A DNA stretch of 64,000 bases from Nymphaea colorata (Eukaryota > Streptophyta > Magnoliopsida > Nymphaeales > Nymphaeaceae): positions 10,600,505 to 10,664,504 of the forward strand of contig NC_045140.1 of assembly GCF_008831285.2 (NCBI RefSeq), given 5' to 3'. The translations under genes were made by a program, and so were the position numbers. Every line of letters begins with the position of its first letter. Position 1 is the stretch's first letter. Under the pieces are notes generated by a model. It did not search any database and was not told the origin of the DNA. It was given only the letters and a program-made list of their open reading frames with translations. Below, in pieces: positions 32,390 to 45,352 of this stretch.

Positions 32390-35300
32390 GAGTCATTTGG
32401 CAGCTGGAGTATTATGTGATTGCATTTTATGAATCTATCCCGACCTTTAAAATATTTATAAGATTGCTCATGTAAAAGATATCGTCAGATCTGATGGCAA
32501 GTGGAGGGGCATAGAAGCACTCCTTATGTAACACCACCCCCATCTAACTCAAGACTTATTCAACCAACCGACAGAATAAGTTGGCACCACAAATTACCTC
32601 TTGTCAAACCTAATGGTGAAACCATAAAATTTCGGCTAAGGGTCATAGTAGGATGAGTGTCTACGGGACACTGATGCAGGTCTGGTGTGGAAACCACACA
32701 TGGCAGGACCTAGGTCGAGTCCAGTTCAGTCACGTCACAATAAAAGATTTCAAGGATTGGTGTCGTCAGCAGTAGTTCCGTTACTGTTGTCACCTATTTC
32801 CAATTGTACCAAATCATGGTTTTCTTCATGGCACCACAATTAATAGATGTTCATCCATGTGCGACTTGGACAACACCGCCAAATAACTGCGGTTTTGATC
32901 CAAGTGGTGGCCTGAAAGTGGTGGGACCATTGACGCTATAACCACGTCCACCAACTGAATCAGTGTATGATACGATATAAAAACAACAGTAATTCCTTCC
33001 ACCTGTCTAGTGGACCGGCCTTAAAACCTGACAGGGATGGGGCAAGGGTATGCACACTCCCAGTCAAGTGGTAGGATGAAATATTCATTTTACTCACTTA
33101 AAAACAATCAAGTAATGCTTTTATTTCCACTACATACCATATATATCTGTGAAAGTAATAAGATGCTGCCAGAATCTTATATTATTTTTCTTATATTCTT
33201 ATATCTTAATTAGTTTAAAGAAGTTTTCATTTTAAAAAAAAAGTACTAAATGAAAAGACTAAATATGGTTCGTCCTGATCAGATAAGACCAATATGGCCA
33301 GACAAACTCACCTGCAACTTGTATATAGGAAAAGATATACTATCATATACGTTGTGTTGAAGGATGTTAATTTCGATCAGTGTTAAGTGCTATCCCATAA
33401 AATCCCCCTTTCCATCGTGTCCGGCCGAGAGCCCAATGGCACCATAAAATCCCCCTTTCCATCGTGCCCAAGATTTCACCACCGGCGACTTACTTCTCAT
33501 GATTGGTTTGGCCACCTTTTAGGCTGTGTATTTTTCCTCCTTGCTCCAACTGTTCATGATATCAACGCTCATAGACAGCGAGGATGGCCATGTGCATTTA
33601 TTATATGGAAAAGCCAGAAAACGAATTGAAATGGTCAAAGGGCCATCAGGGCAAGGGCATAAGCAGGGCTGGATTGGATTCGGGTCTAGGCATGCACTGA
33701 TCTACCCTAATCCAGTCAATTAAACTTGTGTTAAAGACTGGCAGCTTAAACCGGCTTTGGACCTGACTTATAGTACTTTTACTTCAAATGTTTAGTTATG
33801 TTTCGTATCTGAGAATTAAATTGGTTTTAACTTGGATATTGGATGCAAGAAACTGTTAGATTTGAAGACAGATGGACGTTAAATCTGACATTGGATAATG
33901 GATTCAATAAAAATGGTCCAAATTCCAAATGCACTAGGGTGGTTGATCTGAATGCCAATAATGGATTTCCATGTCATAGTTCCGGACGGGAGTTTGAATT
34001 TCCAATCAGATCTCAGGTAAGAACTTATGTATGTTAATCCTCCTGGGGAGAACTTTGCTGGCAGGGATTAATTTGCCATTGGTAGAAAATTCAAGTTTTA
34101 CAGCGGTTGGAGCTTTTCTTTAGAAAAAGTAGTTGGGAACGTTAACTAATGTGACACAAGGGGGAACAGAAATTCTACATACAAGTCAAAAGAAGGAGCC
34201 GGTGATTGGATCGTGGGTGTATGGCACTGGGAAATGATTCTTCAATGTTTGGAGTTCTCTTATCTTGGCTCACTACGTCAAGATGGAAAGAAAGGGTGTG
34301 GGGAATGAAGGGCTGTGATAAATGGTGGAAATATATCCCTGAATGAGCACCTCTCGGCTGATTTAAATATTAAATTAACATCTAAATGTTTTAGAATCGA
34401 GGACTATTTAATGAAGTCCCATTAAATTTAAATCGAGGAGATAAATGATTTTTTTTTTTTTTGGTTTCTAAAGGGGAAAAAAATTGACATTAAGATGCTC
34501 ATCTTTGCAAAATGATGTCCACAATATTTGAGCAGGCTTTGAAATCGATCTGGTCCATCGGGAGGCTGCTACATGGCAAGATTATCATTGATTACACTCA
34601 CATCAATCGATCCCCAAACGTCGTTGATGATGCTCGTCTTTGTAACAATTATGCTCAGCAGGACTCGGAGGCGGCCGTCGGCAAGGAGCGATGGATAAAT
34701 GTAACTAAAAGTCATTACGTAATTTAATCATAATATTTTCATGTTTCCTTTTTATTTTTATTATTTATCTTTTTTTGCGGAAGCGGCTATTTGAGGGTTA
34801 ATGAATGGTCTGCAGCTCGCCTTCTATTTACGCAGATCTCCACGGAGGCTGGCAACGAACCCTCTGAGCCACTGCCCTCGTTTCACACAGGGGTGCATTC
34901 CTACTCCGGTGAGGATCATCGGCCGCAGTCGATTTTTGCCGGACGCTGAGTTGGGCGGCTGCTTCTTTCCTTTTCCCTTTTAATATTTTTTTTTGAAAGA
35001 AAATTTATCTAGAGAGGGAATCGTATTTTTGCTTGTAATTTACGTACTTTTAAAGATGGAACGGCTGTTTGAGAGCATCGATGAAAACTTGAGGATCCGT
35101 TTGTTAACCACCACAACTTGAGCGTGGATTTGTTATAGGACCAAAATTTGACGGTGGATTTGTAATTTTCGTCTTCATTAAATACTAAATTATCATTTCC
35201 TTTCTTTTTCCGTTTTGTCTTCTTACTCTTCTCATTTTGTTTCCCTTTGTTCCTTTTTCTTTCATTTTATTTCCATCCATTTCTTTACTTCTCTTTCCCT

Positions 35301-35450
35301 CCATCCAAATGATGCGTCAAATTTGAAACATCGCTTATATCAAATGAGAAAAAGCTTGAAAAAAGGAACTCCGGGTTGACGTTATAAAAGGCTTTTACCA
35401 GCATCAAAAAATGTTGGCAGTGGTTCTTTCTTGTGCTCATCAGGCATGTT
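32390..35450. repeat. Duplicated block beta, copy 1
   Basis: Similar to 40010-42290 and 61080-63590. Shared landmarks include GAGGGGCATAGAAGC, AACACCGCCAAATAACTGC, ACCACGTCCACCAACTGAAT, GAAATGGTCAAAGGGCCATC and the CTTTCCCTCCATCCAA stretch. The ORFs in it (for example 33387-33629 and 33843-34037) keep similar frames between copies only because the DNA is similar; no domain is recognised. 34080-35200 is less similar to the other copies. Confidence 0.75.
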
Positions 35451-35500
35451 GGCATGGAGGTGCTTTTAACTAACGCTTAGCAACACATTTTTTTTCTTGT

Positions 35501-35525
35501 TTTATATATATATATATATATATAA
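35501..35525. repeat. (TA)n microsatellite
   Basis: Run of TA dinucleotides. A TA run also lies at the equivalent place in the other copies, near 48534 and 63617. Confidence 0.9.
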
Positions 35526-35611
35526 TATTAAATAAAAAGCCAATCATCTTTTTTGCCTTATTTTTCTCTTAACGGTTCATCATGTTGAATTGATGGTTCA
35601 TGAGATTGAGA

Positions 35612-35702
35612 AGAAGCCTTACCAATGGGGTTCTCGTTGGCCTTACTGAAGGTGTTCAAGTTGATGGTACCACTATTCAGTACTTCAAAAAACTTCCGAC
35701 AA
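35612..35702 (-). pseudogene. PGG exon fragment 1
   Basis: The minus strand matches the first ~90 bp of the exon at 28247-28908 (EVLN...INLNTF-like coding), with an upstream intron-like flank. Similarity stops after the GGGATTGAGAAG point, and no PGG or membrane segment follows. Confidence 0.75.
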
Positions 35703-36190
35703 TCTACATACAAGGAAACAACATATCTGAATTAATTTACATGTTTCACATGATGAAGGGAGGGTGATTTAAATGGTCTTGGATAGCTTACTGGATCCGA
35801 TTGAGTCCTATTCCTTACTTTGACTCAGACTCGGATTGATGTTCGTATATATGAACTGATAGAACTGAGTTCAGATAGGTCTGGCCTAATGCTCAGGCCA
35901 GTTCATTATCTAGTACTCTCCTACTCTCCTATATATTTAGATCCCAATAACCATGTGCCAACCCCAAGTCTGATTCAATTAAGAATCCATTTCATTTAGA
36001 AATCTGATTGAACGGATCTGAGCTCTCGTCAATAATAGGATAGTACCACTGAATCCTTGACATCGGTGAGGTACTGCTACTGTACAATTCACACATATGC
36101 TGCCCATGCCACTTAATATTCGACAATTTGATACATATATTGCTTGCTGCTCATAACTTGTATTCACAACTGGCCAGTTAAATTTCAATC
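35703..36190 (-). repeat. Duplicated block alpha, copy 2
   Basis: Paralogous to 28909-29400: the intron-like flank of the PGG exon, with the same order of short landmarks. Confidence 0.75.
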
Positions 36191-36560
36191 TAACCTACTG
36201 TTGGATTGAATCTGGCTTGAATGAAAAGTCACATATGATTCACATTCTGGGCAAACCTATATATATCCTAAAAAAACACCATTTCTGTTGACACTTTGAC
36301 TTCATTCAAGACTACAAATAAATGCCCTCACCATTTCCTGCATATATGGGAAAATATTAGAAGAAGAGGTGCGTAGGGTTTGCCCAGTATATAATATAAC
36401 AAACAGGTTTCTCTGGGTGTATGTCAGCTTACAAATGGTAATGATTTCACTTGAACAGATAGAAGAGATAGGGTATACTTTTATTATTAGGCTATAATTT
36501 TTATCATGATTTTTCTTGGGGGGAAAAATCGTCATTTTTTTACACAACAAAATCCAATAC
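36180..36560. repeat. Duplicated block delta, partial copy
   Basis: Shares GGCTTGAATGAAAAGTCA, AACCTATATATATCC and GAAGAAGAGGTGCGTAGG-type phrases with 29585-29890 and 37270-37620. Non-coding. Confidence 0.65.
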
Positions 36561-36584
36561 ACTGCGATTTATTGACTTTTATAT

Positions 36585-37226
36585 CCTCGTGGGCAGGGAA
36601 AAAGGAAGATCTTGCAACCCAATTTGCCCCCTTCAGGTAGTGAAAATGGGAGATATTGCAACCCAATTTGTCTCTCTGGGGTAGGACAGAATTAGGGACT
36701 TCAAACAAACTTTTTTTTATTCTTTTCTTCCTGTTTTTTTTTTTTTTAATTGTTAGTTAAGAGTCATTTGGAAGCTGGAACAATATGTGATTGCTTCATA
36801 AATCTACGTTAAAATTTGAAGCAGATGAAACAGAACTAGATGCCAATGAATCTACTTCAACCTTTAGAGCTTGAACATTCACAAAATGTTCAATTTGCCA
36901 AACGACTTAAGGTCATTCATGTTAAAGGAGCTGAAGCTATCTGCAGATGAGGTAAGGGTATCATCAGATCATCTGATGGGTACTGGAGGGGCATAGAACG
37001 CTGCTTATGTAACCCCTCCCCCATCTCCCTCAAGACTCATTCAACCAGCCGACTGAACAAGTTGGCACCACAAATTACTTCATGGCACCACAGTTAATGT
37101 ATGTCCCCACTATACGCTCACTAGCGCCTTGGACAACACGGCCAAATAACTGCCGTTTTGATCCAAGTGTGGTTGCCTGAAAATGGTGGGACTCTCGAAC
37201 GACTCCCCAACATACAGAGTTCAAGG
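36585..37226. repeat. Duplicated block beta, short diverged copy
   Basis: Matches the starts of the beta copies: ACCCAATTTGTC...GGGGTAGG, GAGTCATTTGGAAGCTGGA, GGAGGGGCATAGAA and CCAAATAACTGCCGTTTTGATCC. Non-coding. Confidence 0.65.
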
Positions 37227-38220
37227 GTGCTGGCTTTGTCATCCTTATAATTAATTTCAATCCAACGGACTGTCGGATTGAATCCGGCTTGAATGAAAAG
37301 TCACATATGATTTATATTCTGGACAAAACTATATATATCATAAAAATGACACATTTCTGTGAGATTTTGACTTCATTGAGGAATATAAATAAATATGATC
37401 GCCACTTCCTTCATAGATGGGAAAAATATTAGAAGGAGAGGTGTCTAGGTTTTCCCTGTATCTAACATACAGGTTCCTCTGGTTGTACGTCTCCTTCTTG
37501 GGAAGAGAGAGGCCTAAATGGCAATCATTTCACTTGAACATATACAAGAGTTAGTCAGAGTCCTTCGCTTCATGTTTTTCTTGGGGAAAAAAAACATGAT
37601 TTTTTTAAACAATTACAAGATCAATACGCTGCAAGTTATTGACTTTTGTCTCCTCATATTTAGAAACAATATAGTTCACAGTCTTTAATTTGTATAGACT
37701 ATAAACCCATCCATCACATAATTAGTTTGATACTAATATCATTAATACACACACACACACACATATGTAGCCTCAATTTTTTAATAAATCACATTTAAAA
37801 AGGAAAGAGAAGTGCACAAATATCAACTAAAAGGGTTAGGCCATTCACACGCTTCACAAATTAAATTTAAAGAGCTAGGAGACCCCCGGTGTGAACAAAG
37901 ATAAACTAGCTAGAAGGTGACAAGGTGTTAGGTTTTACACATTACACATACGCTTAATATTGCAGCTTCTAGAAGTTGTGAAAGTGCAGGAAATAGAAGC
38001 ACCGGCATATATCATTATGAGGTAATATTTGATCAATACGATCACATGATTCACAATTAAACACTTGTATAATGGTTTGTTAAAAGATACACTCATTTTT
38101 ATCATCTTGTCCTCATGATCTCTGCTCATTCTTGATTATCTAATGGGAAAGAAAAAGCGCCAGTTGCTTGTACTGTCCTAAGTAATAGCTCGTCGATCGT
38201 CAGGATATAATTATCAAACT
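37227..38220. repeat. Duplicated block delta, copy 2
   Basis: Paralogous to 29540-30455, with the same start and end phrases. Non-coding. Confidence 0.8.
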
Positions 38221-38259
38221 AAAAGGGTTAGGCCATTAATGCTCTGTCTCTCCTATAGA

Positions 38260-39990
38260 TTTGCTTTATATATTTTCCATGACAACCATCTTTGTCAACA
38301 AACCTTTACTCATGGTTATAAGCCATGGCTATGATTCATAGTCACAATTATACTCATTGCTATTATCTTGGAAGAGTAATCTATTCATATTGTAAACAAG
38401 AGACTCCTTTCTAAACTAAAGGACCTATGTGGATCCTCATGTATCAAGCCGGCTCAAAGACAAGGGACAGCTCTTGTGGTTTTGAAAAAATTGCAATAGT
38501 GAAACACATAGAGATAGGTTGTTTTCTTTTTTATCATGGGCGTAGGCTAGTTTCTAATAGAAGCCTACCAATTTGTGAGTTGTTCTCGCTTCAGTTTTCG
38601 TTTACTCGGTCATCGCCCTTTCTGCACAGCATGTTATTGAAGCTGCAGCTATTGTTCTGCTCCATGTGAAGGACAGCGCTTGAATTTAACTGCTGAAGGC
38701 AAGTTATCGAGATGAGCCCCATTGATGGCTTCCTTTTCCATTTGATCACAAAGACTACGGCAGACATGTTGATTATGAGTCCAACTGGTGCCAGACGTTG
38801 ACAGACAACACTGTTTACTATGGTTGGTTTGGAATCTCATGTTTTGGGCAGTCCTATTAATGCCATATTCATGATGGCTGTTTTTGAGCCATGGCATTTA
38901 GCTAGGATGGAATTTTATGAAGAAAACAGGGGACATTGGCCTCTTGTCTTCTCATTGATTTCCTTGTTTTGAAATAGTCAAATCAATCTAGAATTCACTT
39001 AGCTACGATGGAATTTTTGGAAGGGAAGAATAGCCTCTTGGTTTTGCATTTTGTTCTTTGTTCTGAAATAATCAATTATTTCTTAAATGTTATGCAAATG
39101 TCAAATCAGTTCAGAATTCACTTAGTTACGATGGCATTTTAGGGAAAAAAGGGGAAAATATTCTCTTGCCTTTGCCTTGGCTAGTCAATTAATTCCCAGG
39201 TGTGACAGATACATGTCAAATCCGTCCAGGTTTCACTTAGCTTGGATGAACTTTTAGGAACTGAACCGGAAAAGTAGATTTTGTTTCTGCATTAACTTAT
39301 TCGTTTGGAAAAAGTCAATTCATTAGATTTGACGCAGTAAATGTCAAATCAAACCAGAATTTGGCCAATCAGACTTTTCCAAATGGGGAAAATTCTTCGT
39401 TCTATTAGCAGTTTCAAGTCTAAACAAAGATAATTGTGCCGGTTAATTGGGAGTTGTGTTTTGATTGGGTTTGGGATTCAGTCGTCACCTCTTGATCAGC
39501 AAAAATCAGAGATAGGCAACAACAGACCTTCTGGGCAGATAATTAATCCTTTTAGCTCAATTCTAGCTTTCCTAACACGACCTGTTGAAGAGTACAAACC
39601 GGCTGTGTACCGAGCAGGGAGCCAGACGCATAGTTGACCGTGCTAGAACAGCCTCTTTGCACGTATTTTTGCACTTTTCGACACACAAACTCAAAGGCAT
39701 TGATGCCAGTAAAAAATTAATTAATAATGTATGGGGATTTTAATTATTTACATATCAATTGCCTCTTAAAATTAGAATTTGATGTATTTAGTACCTTCAA
39801 ACAAAATTTTTTTTACTCCCCCACTACACAAGAAGGTGAGAGAAAGAGAGATTCTACAACCTAATTTTCTCCCTTCAGGTAGGGAAAATGGGAGGTCCGA
39901 CAACCCAATTTGTCCCTTTGGGGATAGGAAAGCATTAATGACTTAAAAGAACTCAATTTCCTTTCCCCCTTTTTTCAACATTTTTAATTA
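38260..39990. repeat. Duplicated block gamma, copy 1
   Basis: Similar to 59760-61080 and, more weakly, 56770-57330. Includes a conserved stretch (about 38690-38935) that is open for ~80 codons on the minus strand (38649-38897). On the plus strand GLESH.LGSPINAIFMMAVF is conserved in two copies. I do not recognise a family in either strand. Confidence 0.75.
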
Positions 39991-40009
39991 GTTTTAGGAG
40001 TTGTTTGAC

Positions 40010-42290
40010 AGCTGGATTACTATATGATTGTCTTCAATAAATCAATCATAAATATTAAAGCAGAGTTATGGAACACTAAAACTAGGTGTCTATTAATCTA
40101 CCCCCACCTTTAAAATATTTATAAGATTGTTCATGTAAAAGATATCATCAGATCTGATGGCAAGTGGAGGGGCATATAAGCTCTACTCATGTAACCCCTC
40201 CCTCATCTAACTCAGGACTCATTCAACCAACCGACAGAATAAGTTGGCACCACAAATTACCTCTTGTCACACCTAGCAACGAAACCAAAAAATTTTGGCT
40301 AAGGGTCATAGTAGGATGAGTATTTGCGGGGCACTAATGTAGGTTTGGTGTGGGCACCACACATGGCAGGACTTAGGTCCAGTCCAATTCAGTTACAATA
40401 AAAGATTTCAAGGGCTGGCGTGGTCAGTGACCCACACAGTAGTTCCGTTACTGTTGTCACCTATTTTCAGTTGTATCAAATCAGGGTTTTCTTCATGGCA
40501 CCATAATTAATAGATGTTCATCCATGAGCGACTTGAACAACACCGCCAAATAACTGCGGTTTTGATCCAAGTGGTGGCCTGAAAGTGGTGGGACCATTGA
40601 CGCTATAACCACGTCCACCAACTGAATCAGTGTCTGATACGATATAAAAACAACAGTAACTCCTTCCACCTGTCTAGTGGACCGGCCTTAAAACCTGATG
40701 GGGATGGGGCAAGGGTATGCACACTCTCAGTTAAGTGGTAGGAAGAAATATTCATTTTACTCACTTAAAAACAATCAAGTAATGCTTTTATTTCCACTAC
40801 ATACCATATATATCCGTGAAAGTAATGAGACGAGCCTGCCAGAATCTTATACTATTTTTCTTATATTCTTATATCTTAATTAATTTAATGAAGTTTTCAT
40901 TTTAAAAAAAAAAAGTAGGAAATGAAAGGACTAAATAGGGTTCGTCCTGATCAGATAAGGCCAGTATGGCCTATCAGACAAACTCATATGCAACTTATAT
41001 ATGGGAAAAGATATACTATTATATACATTGTGTTGTAGGATGTTAATTTCGATCAGTGTTAAGTACTATCCCATAAAGTCCCCCTTTTCCATCGTGTCCG
41101 GCCGAGAGCCCAATGGCACCATCATGCCCAAGATTTCAGCACCGGCGACTTACTTCTCATGATTGGTTTGGCCACCTTTTAGGCTGTGTACTTTTCCTGC
41201 TTGCTCCAACTATTCATGATATCAATGCTCATAGACAGCGAGGATGGCCAAGTTTATTATATGCAAAAGCCAGAAAACGAATTGAAATGGTCAAAGGGCC
41301 ATCAGGGCAAGGGCATAAGCAAGGCTGGATTGGATTCGGGTCTAAGCATGACCAACTCCGACTTAATCTTGCACTGGGCTACCTAATCCAATCAATTAAA
41401 CTTGGCTTAGAGACTGGCAGCTAAAACCAACTTCGGATCTGACCCATAGTACTTATGTTAGTCCTGGGGAGAACTTAATCAAGTCCCTTGCTAAAGATTA
41501 TATAATAGAGGACTAGTTAATGAAGTCCCTTGGTAAATAATGTTCAAAGGCATAACTTAACTTACCAAAATAGGGGCCAAAGCAGGTATAATGTGAATGA
41601 CTTGCGCACATAATACATGCATGCCCGGTTCACGTAATACCTAAATAATTATTAAATAAATAGAAGAAATTAACTAAAGAAAAAATAATTTAACCTAAAC
41701 AATTGGATGGAGCCACCTGAAAGTAAGCCCTCAAGAGTCAAGATACACGTGGAGTGCCTTTACATCTAGCAACAGAAGCTCTCAAGTAACGTACATTTCA
41801 ATTATGTAATAAAAGTAAATTATCAAACATCCTATCAAAAGATAAGGAGGCCATATGGCAAGTGAGCCCCAAGGTAACTCGACCTTGAGCCCACACTTGA
41901 CAAGATGATGCCCAACCTGTTCTAACAGTAATATACACAAAAGAAGGGAAGAAACTGAATCTCCCTATAAAAAATGTAAGTGCCAAAGAAGAATTGTACA
42001 TTATATTTGTACCAAGGGACAGGAAGGAAAAAGATGGTCATTCCGGTATTTGGTTGGCTAATTAATTAAAAATAAGAAAAAGGAAAATAAAATAAAATAA
42101 AATAAAATAGAAACATGTTTAGATGCAAGGAAAATGAAAAGAGAGGTATTGGGCGAAGGAAAAGTAAAGATCAATGTAAATCCCAAGCTTATAAAATTGG
42201 AGAGACTGGGATGGAAAGGAAAGATACATGTTATCATTTCCTTTAGTTTCCTTTTTGTCTTGTTACTCTTCTCATTCCCTTTCCCTTAGG
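40010..42290. repeat. Duplicated block beta, copy 2 (continues at 48501)
   Basis: Aligns with 61080-63440 from end to end, including the CATATGGCAAGTGAGCCCC stretch near 41850. It is interrupted by the 42299-48492 insertion and resumes at GCATCGAGACACTTTTAACTG. Contains an (AAAAT)n tract at 42085-42110. Confidence 0.8.
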
Positions 42291-42339
42291 TTATTGTAGG
42301 GGTGGGCATACCCGGTTACCCGGCAGCGGCCCGGCCTCT

Positions 42340-43519
42340 CGAAGCAAAAAAAAAAAAAAAACAAAAGGGAACTGGAATCAGAACCCACATAGAGGGTCTG
42401 GGCTACAAATTAACAGAGATGTAGAAGGAGAGAGAGTGTACCTCCCATCTGTCGTAGCGTTTTTTTTAATCCCCTCCGTTTTTTTTTCTTTCTTTTCTCT
42501 TTTCTCTGTTGATTAATAATGGACGCTTGCTGGTTTTGCCGTCCTCTGTGTGATGGTAGCAGAGAGGGGGTTCGGGCAGAAGGGTAGACTGCGACAGAAA
42601 CCCTAGGAAGACGCCCAAAACCTGTTTACGTTTCTGAGTTCTCTGCTGCCTGTGAGTAAAACTCCATCCATCCACCTCACTGTTAGATCCTCCAACTTGT
42701 TGTGCTAACAGCAAGAGCTTGGGGTCATGGGACTCTACGGCCGAACGTGCCGGACGATGGTGGAAGTAACCCTAAACTCAAAACAGAGGAATAACGGCCT
42801 CAGGTTGCTCGCTTCTACCCTCTGTGTGGTAGACGAGGAGGAATGAGGTCTCAAGTTGCTCGCTTCCGCCCTCTGTGTGGTAGACGAAGAGGAATGAGGA
42901 GAGTCCGAGTGGAAGAGACGAGACCAGCGAACCCTAGGAGAGAGGAGCTCTCGGGAGGAGAGAGAAAAATGGGCGAACAAATGAATGAAAACGAGGGTTT
43001 CAACCGGTTTTATAGTAAGGTTAAAAAATTTTAAAACGGGTCCACCAAATTAGCAAAATTTACGGATAAGTTGTTATAATTTTTAAATGTTCAAGCCGCA
43101 GCATTTTTGCTAAAAAGTTTTTCAAAAAGAGGCTCGCGAAAGTTGTTTTTGTAAGAAACCGGGAACTTCATGAGAAATTACTTCTGGATACCTTCAGAGT
43201 TATTATAAATTGCTAAAAAGTGAGTTCCGAAAATTTTTTTTCTTTCTTTCATTGGAAGACTGCGTCTTTATGCAAAAATACATATAGCACCCTCTAGCCG
43301 TTAAAAAGTGGAGAAAGAGGGTTCTGAAATAACTCTAAAAAGAGATTATGTATGTTTCATATTTAATCTAATGTCCTGTTATTCTAAATATTATTTTAGA
43401 ATGTTGTTTGAAATTCATGTATATGCTCTAAGGCCTCTTGATGTAAGATTGTAAACTTCTTTCCTTGTTATGATTGTTCTTTACTTGCCATCCAAAATTA
43501 ATTTAGAAATGACATCAAA
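42340..43519. other. Left interior of the hAT-like insertion
   Basis: Starts with a poly-A run (42347-42361). From 42798 to 42899 two tandem copies of a 51-bp unit (TTGCTCGCTTC...CTCTGTGTGGTAGACGA) give a 17-residue repeat in the minus-strand ORF 42735-42980. No known domain. 43000-43519 is AT-rich and non-coding. Confidence 0.5.
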
Positions 43520-43848
43520 TATTGGATAGTGGCCATTGAGCCCTATCCTATCCGAATATCCCGTAACTGCTATGCAGTTTCAGGATGATGCTCATCCTTT
43601 TGCTGAAATCTCTCCCCCATCCAAACCGCTGCTGGGCTGAGGGGAAAACCTAAGGGGCTGACCTATTTAAGCTCAGCAACTCTTCATTTGAAATAACTCT
43701 CGGTGATAACCCTATGAGAAGCCCCTTAGAAGGAAACCCCTTAAAACTAACTCTTCCTCTCCTTTTCTTGTCTTGCTACTTTCTACAGAGGTGACTGTTC
43801 GTGGCTGAAGAACTTGGGTGTGGACGAACTTCCGCTGTCTTCATTTCA
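43520..43848 (+). repeat. 5' LTR of copia element 2
   Basis: 329 bp from TATTGGATAGTGG to CTTCATTTCA, paired with 48111-48428. It contains 11-13 bp (TGCAGTTTCAG) absent from the other LTR and otherwise differs by only a few bases, so the element is quite young. No matching 5-bp target duplication is evident. Confidence 0.9.
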
Positions 43849-43852
43849 GCAG

Positions 43853-43864
43853 TGGTATCAGAGC
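43853..43864 (+). other. Primer-binding site of copia element 2
   Basis: TGGTATCAGAGC, the exact plant initiator-tRNA-Met complement, four bases after the LTR. Confidence 0.95.
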
Positions 43865-43885
43865 CTTCTTTGTTGAATTCCAAAA

Positions 43886-44805
43886 ATGACATCAAGAGTG
43901 GGAGCTTCTGAATTAGTGAAGACTGAAAAATTCAATGGGACAAATTTCCATGCATGGAAGCATAGGATAATGTTGGCCTTGACTTTAGAAAGACTCATTT
44001 ATGTGATCAACGAGCCTTTTCCTACTTTAAGAGAAAAACCCACAGATGAAGAGAAAAAGGCATATGAGTCATTTACTTCTGATGATCTAATGGCTAAAAC
44101 TATCATGTTAGCCTTCATGGAAGATAATCAAATTAGAGTCTTTGAGGATTGTCCAACTGCCAAGGACATGTTTGATACTATCGCTTCTAAATACAACACC
44201 ATGACTGCTATGCACAACCAGTTACTGCAAGAACAGTACAATTCATATAGGATGAAAGAATCAGACAATGTAATGGACCATGTTAATAAGATGTTGGTCA
44301 TGGCTAAAGATTTAGCCGTGGTAGGGAATGTCATATCTGACAATATGCAGATAAACACAATTCTGAACAGCCTACCTCCTTCTTGGGATATGGCAGTTAC
44401 TGCTTTAAGTGTTCAATTTGATACTCTTACTTTAGAAAAGCTTCCTATACAGTTAGCTCTACAGCAACAATATCTGACAAAGAGAAATAGAGCAGAGTTG
44501 ATGACAGTCCAGGAAAAACCTTCTGGTATGTGCCTGTAAAACCAAAACAATTTAAAAATCGAAATGATGGCAAGTTCAAGGGCAATTATGCAGGTACTAA
44601 GAAATCTCAAGGAACTGTAGTGAAATGCTACAGATGCGGGAGGCCTGGACATATAAAGAAGAATTGCAGGACAAAATTCCCAAGTAAGAAAGACAACAAT
44701 GGTCGGGGCAACTACAATAGAAGGAAGCCTCAAGGGGACTCTGACAGAGAAGTCATCTGTGTTGTGTCAGAGTGTCTGTTTGCAGATGAAGATCTAACTG
44801 GATGA
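43886..44805 (+). pseudogene. gag of copia element 2
   Basis: ATG at 43886 (MTSRVGASELVKTEKFNGTN). The gag core (FHAWKHRIMLALTLERLIY, then MLVMAKDLAVVGNVIS) runs to 44539. A frame change near 44525 leads to a basic region with a perfect zinc knuckle, CYRCGRPGHIKKNC. The frame ends in TGA at 44803, just where the protease should start. It forms the particle and binds genomic RNA. Confidence 0.9.
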
Positions 44806-45352
44806 TGGGTCGATTCAGGAGCTACTCGTCACATTGCAAAGACGAAAGAAGGGGTGATCCACATGGAAAATCTGAGTCCGGGAACCCACAAGGTCTATAT
44901 GGGAAATAACTCTTATTGTGATGTCATGGGAATTAGAGCATATCGTCTAAATGTTGAGGGTACAAGTGTTGTACTTAACGAGGTTTTGTATGTCCCTTCC
45001 ATGAGAAGGAATCTAGTGTCTGTTCCCGCACTGACGGAAAAATGATTTGAAGTACGTTTTATTCCAGGGAAAGTAACAGTGGGAAAACATGGAAGGTCCA
45101 TGTTTGGTGGAAAATTTGTAAAAGAACATGGTATGTTCAAACTAAATGATATGAATGAAGCTTCAGGTTTTGCTTATTTCGATTGTGCAATGAGTGTGAA
45201 CGTAAACTTATGGCATGAAAGATTAAGCCATATAAGTATAAAAAAATAAGGTTTAATACATGACATAAATATAAATGATCTTGCGAAATGCGAGTCATGT
45301 GTATATGAAAAAATGACAAGGAAACCATTTCCGACTGAAGTAATTTCGGGCC
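44806..45352 (+). pseudogene. Protease and pre-integrase of copia element 2, with stops
   Basis: In the same frame as the zinc knuckle, directly after the TGA: WVDSGATRHIAKT, the aspartic protease with catalytic Asp intact, then LNEVLYVPSMRRNLVSV. A TGA at 45043 and a TAA near 45247 interrupt it. The pre-integrase segment (LWHERLSHIS) follows. Confidence 0.85.

Noticed and set aside
33387-33723. ORFs conserved between 33387-33723, 41113-41424, 55161-55349 and 62176-62484 as a small gene family
   Set aside because: Protein similarity follows DNA similarity of block beta. Frames are shifted by indels between copies and no start or domain is conserved.
42466-42714. Minus-strand ORF with a Lys/Arg-rich C-terminus as a gene of the hAT-like element
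   Set aside because: No transposase motif, and the basic end comes from a poly-T/C tract.
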